Shown: piece by piece, positions 58,600 through 64,000 of the stretch
Layout: each line of letters opens with the position of its first letter
Position numbering within the stretch: the first letter of the stretch is position 1
Source: Cunninghamia lanceolata
Lineage: Eukaryota; Streptophyta; Pinopsida; Cupressales; Cupressaceae
Assembly (NCBI GenBank): GCA_027924645.1
Contig: BSBN01000860.1
Coordinates: 6,262,001 to 6,326,000, forward strand
DNA length: 64,000 nucleotides
Direction: 5' to 3'
Program-made: the position numbers and the translations under genes
Notes under the pieces: generated by a model
The model's database searches: none
What the model was told of the DNA's origin: nothing
What the model saw: the letters and a program-made list of their open reading frames with translations, nothing else

Positions 58600-59171
58600 T
58601 TGGCAAAATAGGGACCCAACTTCTTTGTTTGGCTTTGCTTGTGTGTTCTGCTTGCTGGCGGTCTGGTAAAAGTAAGTCAATACGGATGATCCTGCATAAA
58701 AGGGGATTGGGTAAGTCATCATGATGAGATCATTTTTTCGGAGTTAACATTTCATGATAATAACCTCATGGTTAAATAGAACACAAAATTTCACGCAGGT
58801 TTGCCTCTTGGATCACCCTGATATTCCTTAGAAAACAAGAGTTATGGTGAGTCAAAGTCCTAGTCAAACCTGATATTCTGAGGGGAGGATCATATTTCTC
58901 AACATCAGTCATCTTACAAAAGATCACCCCGATCTAATGTTATCACCCGATAAAATCATTTATCTGAAGGTCCAGATGTCAATTTTAGGTGATAGAGGTA
59001 TTTACCTGTCAAATAACATTATATATTTTGTAAGGATCATATTTCTTAATGTCACCTGATATTTGAATATCATCCCGATATTTGAATATCGACCTGTCGC
59101 AAAATATCACCTCGAACCAATATCCTGCTGACATCATCTAAACTAGGTAAACTAAGAGATAAACATGACGA

Positions 59172-59179
59172 TGACGTCA
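59172..59179. promoter_or_regulatory. TGACGTCA palindrome, copy 1
   Basis: Perfect C-box/CRE-type palindrome, the core recognised by plant TGA and other bZIP factors, inside GATGACGTCACC. Function here is unproven. Confidence 0.35.
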
Positions 59180-59241
59180 CCATTCTTTTTACCTCGAGGA
59201 GGTATATTTCCAAACATGACCCTTCCTACATAACATGATGA

Positions 59242-59249
59242 TGACGTCA
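59242..59249. promoter_or_regulatory. TGACGTCA palindrome, copy 2
   Basis: Second perfect C-box palindrome 70 bp from the first, inside GATGACGTCATAG. Confidence 0.35.
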
Positions 59250-59961
59250 TAGAGCCACAACGCTAAACTAAGCCATTATCCTGATGACATCATCCTGATA
59301 TTTCGACAGGAGGTCATTTTAGTCCAAGGGAGATCATATTTAAACATCACCAGATATCCAAATATCACCCGATATTTGAATATCATCATATCATGCAAAG
59401 ATCACCCCGCGCCATGCCGCCATAACATTAAATGCACTCGGATATGGTAGGTGATTCCCGCCGATTACGAACCCGATACATACACCTGGTGAGATCCTGA
59501 GTTGTCATACAGGAAATCCATGATTTTAGTTAATTTAGCCCTAGCTTTACCCTAAAGGGGAAGTTAAAAGTGATTTACAGGGTTATTTTACACTTATCTT
59601 GCGATAAAACTAGTTTTTATAGAGTAGAGCTTGTAAGTTCTCATAAGGATACCTGCGGATGCATATAGCTTGTACCAGAATGGGATACGTGAGCTTTGTG
59701 GGTATTTGATTTCCTTTCACACAGTTATCAGCATAATTGATAGGATAAACACATCAGGTAAGTAATTGACACCCTTGTGTTGTCGTGTTTTGCATATCCA
59801 GGTATCATGGTGTTTTCTGGTTGGAAGTTCTAAATTATGCATATAGAGATAAACGAATATTGAAAGAATAATAGTATACATGATGAATAATGAAGATATA
59901 ATGTATATGCATGCTTGTAAGGTATCAATTGTAAGACCAACTTTGTTAATTGCAGGCATCC

Positions 59962-62900
59962 ATGGCAGATAAGCGGTTGGCTAAGTCAGAGGCAGAATTC
60001 CTAAAACCCATGTTTGCTCAACCCGAGGGTGTCTAGTTCAAATATGGTGCCATCACAGACACGCACCAAGGGAAGACAAATCTAGTTGCATGGTCGGCTA
60101 AAATAAGTGATGAGAAGAGTAATAGCACCTTGCTGGATGCAGTCTTTGTATCTAGAATGTAGAATGTAGCTAGTTTCCCTTATTCCATGGAAACTCCTAA
60201 GCTAGTCATTGAATGTGCAAGAAACTATAACTCGCAGACGAGGAAGGTAGAGAAGCATGGCAGAGTATATGCAGATCTGTCCATCAAGGGTCTTGCTACT
60301 ACATTCAATTTGCCATTGGGCAAGAAGGTTGCCAACATAGATTTGAAGAAATCGGAAGCAGAATATGAGAATAACAAGAAGTCTGCTAGGAAGAAAATTT
60401 ATCAATGGAGGGCAAAGAATAGTCCTTATCCTGCAGCAGCTAAACTTCCAGTGCACTTATATAAATTTGATTTTGACGATGAATACCAGTACATGATAGC
60501 CCTGCTTAGCAGAGTGATGGGCCAGCCTGATGCTGGAAGTTTTAAGGACTGGATGTATGCAGTCATCCTAATGTGCCTTTACACAGATAACAAGCCAATG
60601 TGGGCTAAGATGATAAGTGATGCTCTAAATGAGCAGCTAATGAGCTTAGGAGGTCCAGATTGTTCCTTCTACATAACTTCATATATAGTTTATTCATGTG
60701 CCTACAAGGGTACATTTGATGCATTGATTACAGATTGTGAGGATGAGGCTGAAGCTAGAAGGAGAAGGTATCAAAGATTAACCCTTAACTAGATTAGGAC
60801 CTTCGATTGCATCTCAGTCCCTACACAATTGAAGAGAGATGATGGTAACCTAATGGAAAATGAGTATGAGGAGAAAAAGATATACAATGATACAATATCA
60901 GCACCAGATCTTACTGTGCCAGAGGATATTTCTTTAGATCCATTCACAGGAAGGATATTGCAGCTGACCCAAGCATGGGTCAACAAACAAACAAATACAC
61001 TGAAGAAGAAGGGTGTAGCCCTTACTATTGATAATAAGAGGAAGAGACAAGAGATTCCTGAAGATGAATATGATGATTTCCTGGTTGAAAAGAAGAAATC
61101 CAAAGGAGAGAGAGCACCACCTCCTGAAAAAAGTAAGAGATCTTCAAGAGGTAAGAAGACTAATCATGAACCCAAAGGGGTTATAATTGAAAGAATAGAG
61201 ATGTTAGCTAAAGATGCATCAGGATCAAGACAAATATCAGCATCATTCGCACCACCTCCCTTGGATAAAAAAAAGGCTAAAGGAATCCAAAGGCTAGCTG
61301 CACCTCCTACTAATATATATGAGGAGGGTTAGACATCACATAAGAATAAAGAGAAAGATATCCCTTTGGAAGAAGAACCTGAAGAAGAGGAAGGTCCTAT
61401 ATCATTCACAAGAAAGAGAAACGCACCTCAGGTGATATCAACTACACCTAAGAAACCAAGAACTTCAATGAGATGTGAAATAAAACAAACCCCTATAATG
61501 CTAAAAGGGGTAGGTGGAGAAGTATTCAATAAGGAATTGCAGCATAACATTCCACTTCCCACCATTGTAAAGTTTAAAATTGAACAAGTAGAAGAACAAA
61601 TGAAAGAAGCCTCTAAGGCAGTGCAAAGTGGTCTAGTCTCATTAGATGATACAATTGACCTATCTGATGATGAGATAGTGAAGGATGTAGCTTCACAAAG
61701 AATGGAAACCCTTGCTGCTAGTACCCAGATAACTCCACATGGAACCCCAGCAGTACAAGCGGTGTTAGAAGAATTAAAGCAAGTGGAGCGAGAAAAAGAA
61801 AAGAGCCCAGAGAAGATTGCACAATAGATAGGGCTCGATGCATTAGTTGATCAGGTGACAAGTCCTGCAACAATAGATTTGACATATGTAGAGGATGTAA
61901 ATCCTGAAGATATGGCAGGTGCACCTGAGAAGGCAGAGAATATTGAAGAACTCAAAAGAAAGAAATGGAGAGTAAAACTCTAGATATGGGTCAGCAATAG
62001 CTGGATGCATCAGTTAAGCCCAAAGTAGTAGAAATCTCACCAAAGGACAAAGAAGATAAGAAAACATCAATTGACCCTACCCCAAAGGTTCAAGAAGTAA
62101 GTACTACAGTTGCTGAGCAAATTACAGTTTTGGATCAAGATAGTGTATCTAAGGTAGATACAATAACATCCACAGATACTAATATACATCAGGAAAAAGA
62201 AAATGCTGAAGTGGATGAGATACCCATGGAGGAGGCAAAGGATCAGGATCATGATAAACATGTAGATGATCAGCAGGATCACCCTCCAGAAAAAAGAATT
62301 TCCTCAATAGGAGGATATACCCAAAGATCACTCTCATGAGGAGCATCATGAGGAAGAGATAAGAAAATCACCCTCCCCATCAAACACAATGGTAGATATT
62401 AGAGATCAGGGTGATCATCATGGTGATGATGGAGACCAACAATTAAAGGATCAAGTTCCTCAGTGGCTTGAGAAAGAAATTGATGCAGAATTAGGTATAG
62501 AGGCACAGGAATTTGATATATCTACATTATTTTCAGAAAACTTAATAAATCCTAAGAGAAAGGCTAGAATAACTTCGGCCATAAGAAGAGATCCTATCAC
62601 AGGTAGAAGGACCGCCCAGGTAACTATTCCTACTGCTGATAAAGAAAAGGGCAAGATCACTTTGGATGAATTCCAGATTAGTACACTAGATTTGGGATTT
62701 GCTGATAAGGATCAGGAAGGCCAAGAAGGTAAAGATATAATTGATTCATTGACCTAGAGGGTGAAAAGAGAGAAAGAGAAAAATAAACAGCACAAGGAGC
62801 ACATTGCTCAGTTACATACTTACATAAAAAGGTTAATTAACCCTGAGGGTACATTAAGTGATCATGCAGTCCCATTGACTGCTATTTCTCAGGATGAGGT

Positions 62901-63708
62901 GAATAAATTGGATCTCATGAAACATGAGTCATCCATAATGAGAAAGTGGATGTTATCCACATTTGATGAAGCAGAGGAAGTGGCAAAAGCCTCTTTGAAG
63001 AGGTGGAATTCCTTAGGCACCTCCAGGAAAAAGGTAGATAAACTACAGATGGAGATCGGGAGGAGGTCATTTCAATTGGAGAAAGTCTTGAGCACTTTGG
63101 GTGAGATAAAGAGGATTGATCCTCTAATTTTAATAAAGAATTAGGTACTAAATAATAATACGGCCCTATTGATTGATATATGGTATAAGGACATCAGGTT
63201 TGAGTGTGATGTGCTTAAAAGATGCAACAGTAAACTAAGAGATATCAGCATGAAGCTGCATGATATGATGTCATTTGAGGCTGAAATGTTGGAAGAATTA
63301 GAAGGAAAGGCAGAAGGCAAGATAGAAAATCAAGATGAGGAGTTTGCCATTAAATCTCTACATAACAATTTCCAGCAGGTAGTTGATGATCCTCTAAACC
63401 ACATGACAGAAGAAACTATGGATAAGATCATGAGGATCAGGGTCAGGATGGAGAATTATAATGAGACATCTAGCAGTAGGAGAAGTAAGTTAGAGAATAT
63501 TTGAGGTAAATATCAAATGCATAGGCACGCCATCATCAAAGCAAGAACTCAAGATGGCGGGGAGATAGAGAAGATAGTACAGTCATATGAAAATATCTGG
63601 ACATCCATGCAGGTCCATGTACAAGGAGAAGCTCATCAGGATAATGAAAATTTTGAAAGCGATGATCCTGATGCTTCTGATGACGGAGATGAAGAACTTG
63701 AAGGATAA
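59962..63708 (+). pseudogene. Family E long ORF (unknown function), decayed
   Basis: The ATG at 59962 starts MADKRLAKSEAEFLKPMFAQ. One phase runs almost the whole 3.7 kb, broken by stops: TAG at 60034, 60160, 60790, 61330, 61825, 62755 and 63142, and TGA at 63502. Frame changes occur near 61975 and 62295. The N-terminal part contains RVYADLSIKGLATTFNLPLG (about 60263-60325) and KDWMYAVILMCLYTDNKP. A basic stretch with nuclear-localisation-like clusters (KRKRQEIPEDE, KKKSKGERA, KRSSRGKK) lies at 61030-61170, then acidic and coiled-coil segments and an acidic tail. Size, layout and the ISxxGIxxxFxL-like block parallel element C ORF2 and family D. No enzyme motif is seen. Confidence 0.6.
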
Positions 63709-64000
63709 GGAGTAGATGAAGAGGCATTACAAAGAAAAGATATAAGCTTCTGATACTTAAGAAAGTAAGATGTCTAGATGGTTGCCAGCTGGCAACCTGT
63801 GCCACATGGAAAGGGTTGACTTAGTCAATGAAATGAGAACTGTAGATTTTAATAGACAAATCTTGATCGTAGATCAATTGTAACCGCTCCCTCATCTTGT
63901 TCTATAAAAGATGCAGGGATGCTTCATTTTAAACATTCAAAACTTAATTCAAATCTGTTTGCTGAAATATTCAAGGCTCATTTCAAAGTTGTTGTATACA
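63709..64000 (+). other. LTR-like sequence running off the window, with TATA box
   Basis: No ORF. A TATAAAA box at 63903-63909 precedes the end of the window by about 95 bp, and a short palindrome GGTTGCCAGCTGGCAACC lies at 63781-63798. Its position after the family E ORF suggests the start of a 3' LTR, but the partner lies outside the window or is unrecognised. Confidence 0.35.

Larger units (their letters stand above)
58600..59961. other. Leader or LTR-like region of family E
   Basis: No coding region is recognised. The stretch has repeated phrases of the type ATCACCCGATATTTGAATATC (58930-59400) and two palindromic TGACGTCA sites. It precedes the family E ATG at 59962. I found no clear terminal repeat pair with 63709-64000. 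Confidence 0.4.

Overview
This window looks like a repeat-dominated piece of a large plant nuclear genome. The evidence is tRNA-iMet-primed Ty1/copia retrotransposons, a CACTA (En/Spm) DNA transposon with a TNP2-type transposase, and long degenerate arrays of the plant telomere-type unit TTTAGGG/CCCTAAA. A conifer-like genome is my guess from the load and age mix of the elements; the sequence does not prove it. I see no clearly intact cellular gene, rRNA or tRNA gene. The only long intact reading frames belong to one young retroelement (element C).

Layout. 1-1520 is AT-rich with no gene. 1526-5396 is copia element A, which has matching LTRs and a 5-bp target duplication, keeps gag and protease and has lost the rest of pol. 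7114-12825 is copia element B, full length but decayed. 13360-13811 is a broken exon whose reading frame resumes at 58483. Between them sits a CACTA element (13812-58479) with CACTACAA termini and a 3-bp AGT target duplication, about 44.7 kb including later insertions. Its left part has subterminal TTTAGTGCC-type motifs, a 12-bp minisatellite, a reverse-strand En/Spm-like gene remnant (17500-18753), a second transposase fragment (19560-19757), telomere-like arrays with orientation flips (19700-24992), and a decayed unknown ORF (family D, plus strand, 26748-29960). The middle holds exons of an unknown gene ending in a SET-like domain (31192-46937), split by element C (31440-38835, minus) and copia element F (39233-45568, minus). 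The right part has the TNP2 transposase (47344-51628), a Ty3/gypsy RNase H scrap, a second family-D copy (minus, 54190-57212) and the terminal region. Outside the CACTA, 59962-63708 is another decayed long ORF (family E), followed by LTR-like sequence that runs off the window.

How it fits together. TSDs and reading-frame continuity give a nesting order: an old broken gene, then the CACTA with its transposase genes and the SET-like cargo, then F, then C. LTR divergence by eye agrees: A about 7%, F about 3%, C under 1%. In the decayed coding regions stops are mostly TAG where Gln is expected, as methyl-cytosine deamination at CAG (CHG) sites would produce. The most unusual component is element C. 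It has a gag-like ORF with a coiled coil and four CCHC knuckles, no pol, and an intact 1027-residue ORF of unknown function. Families D and E may carry distant relatives of that ORF.
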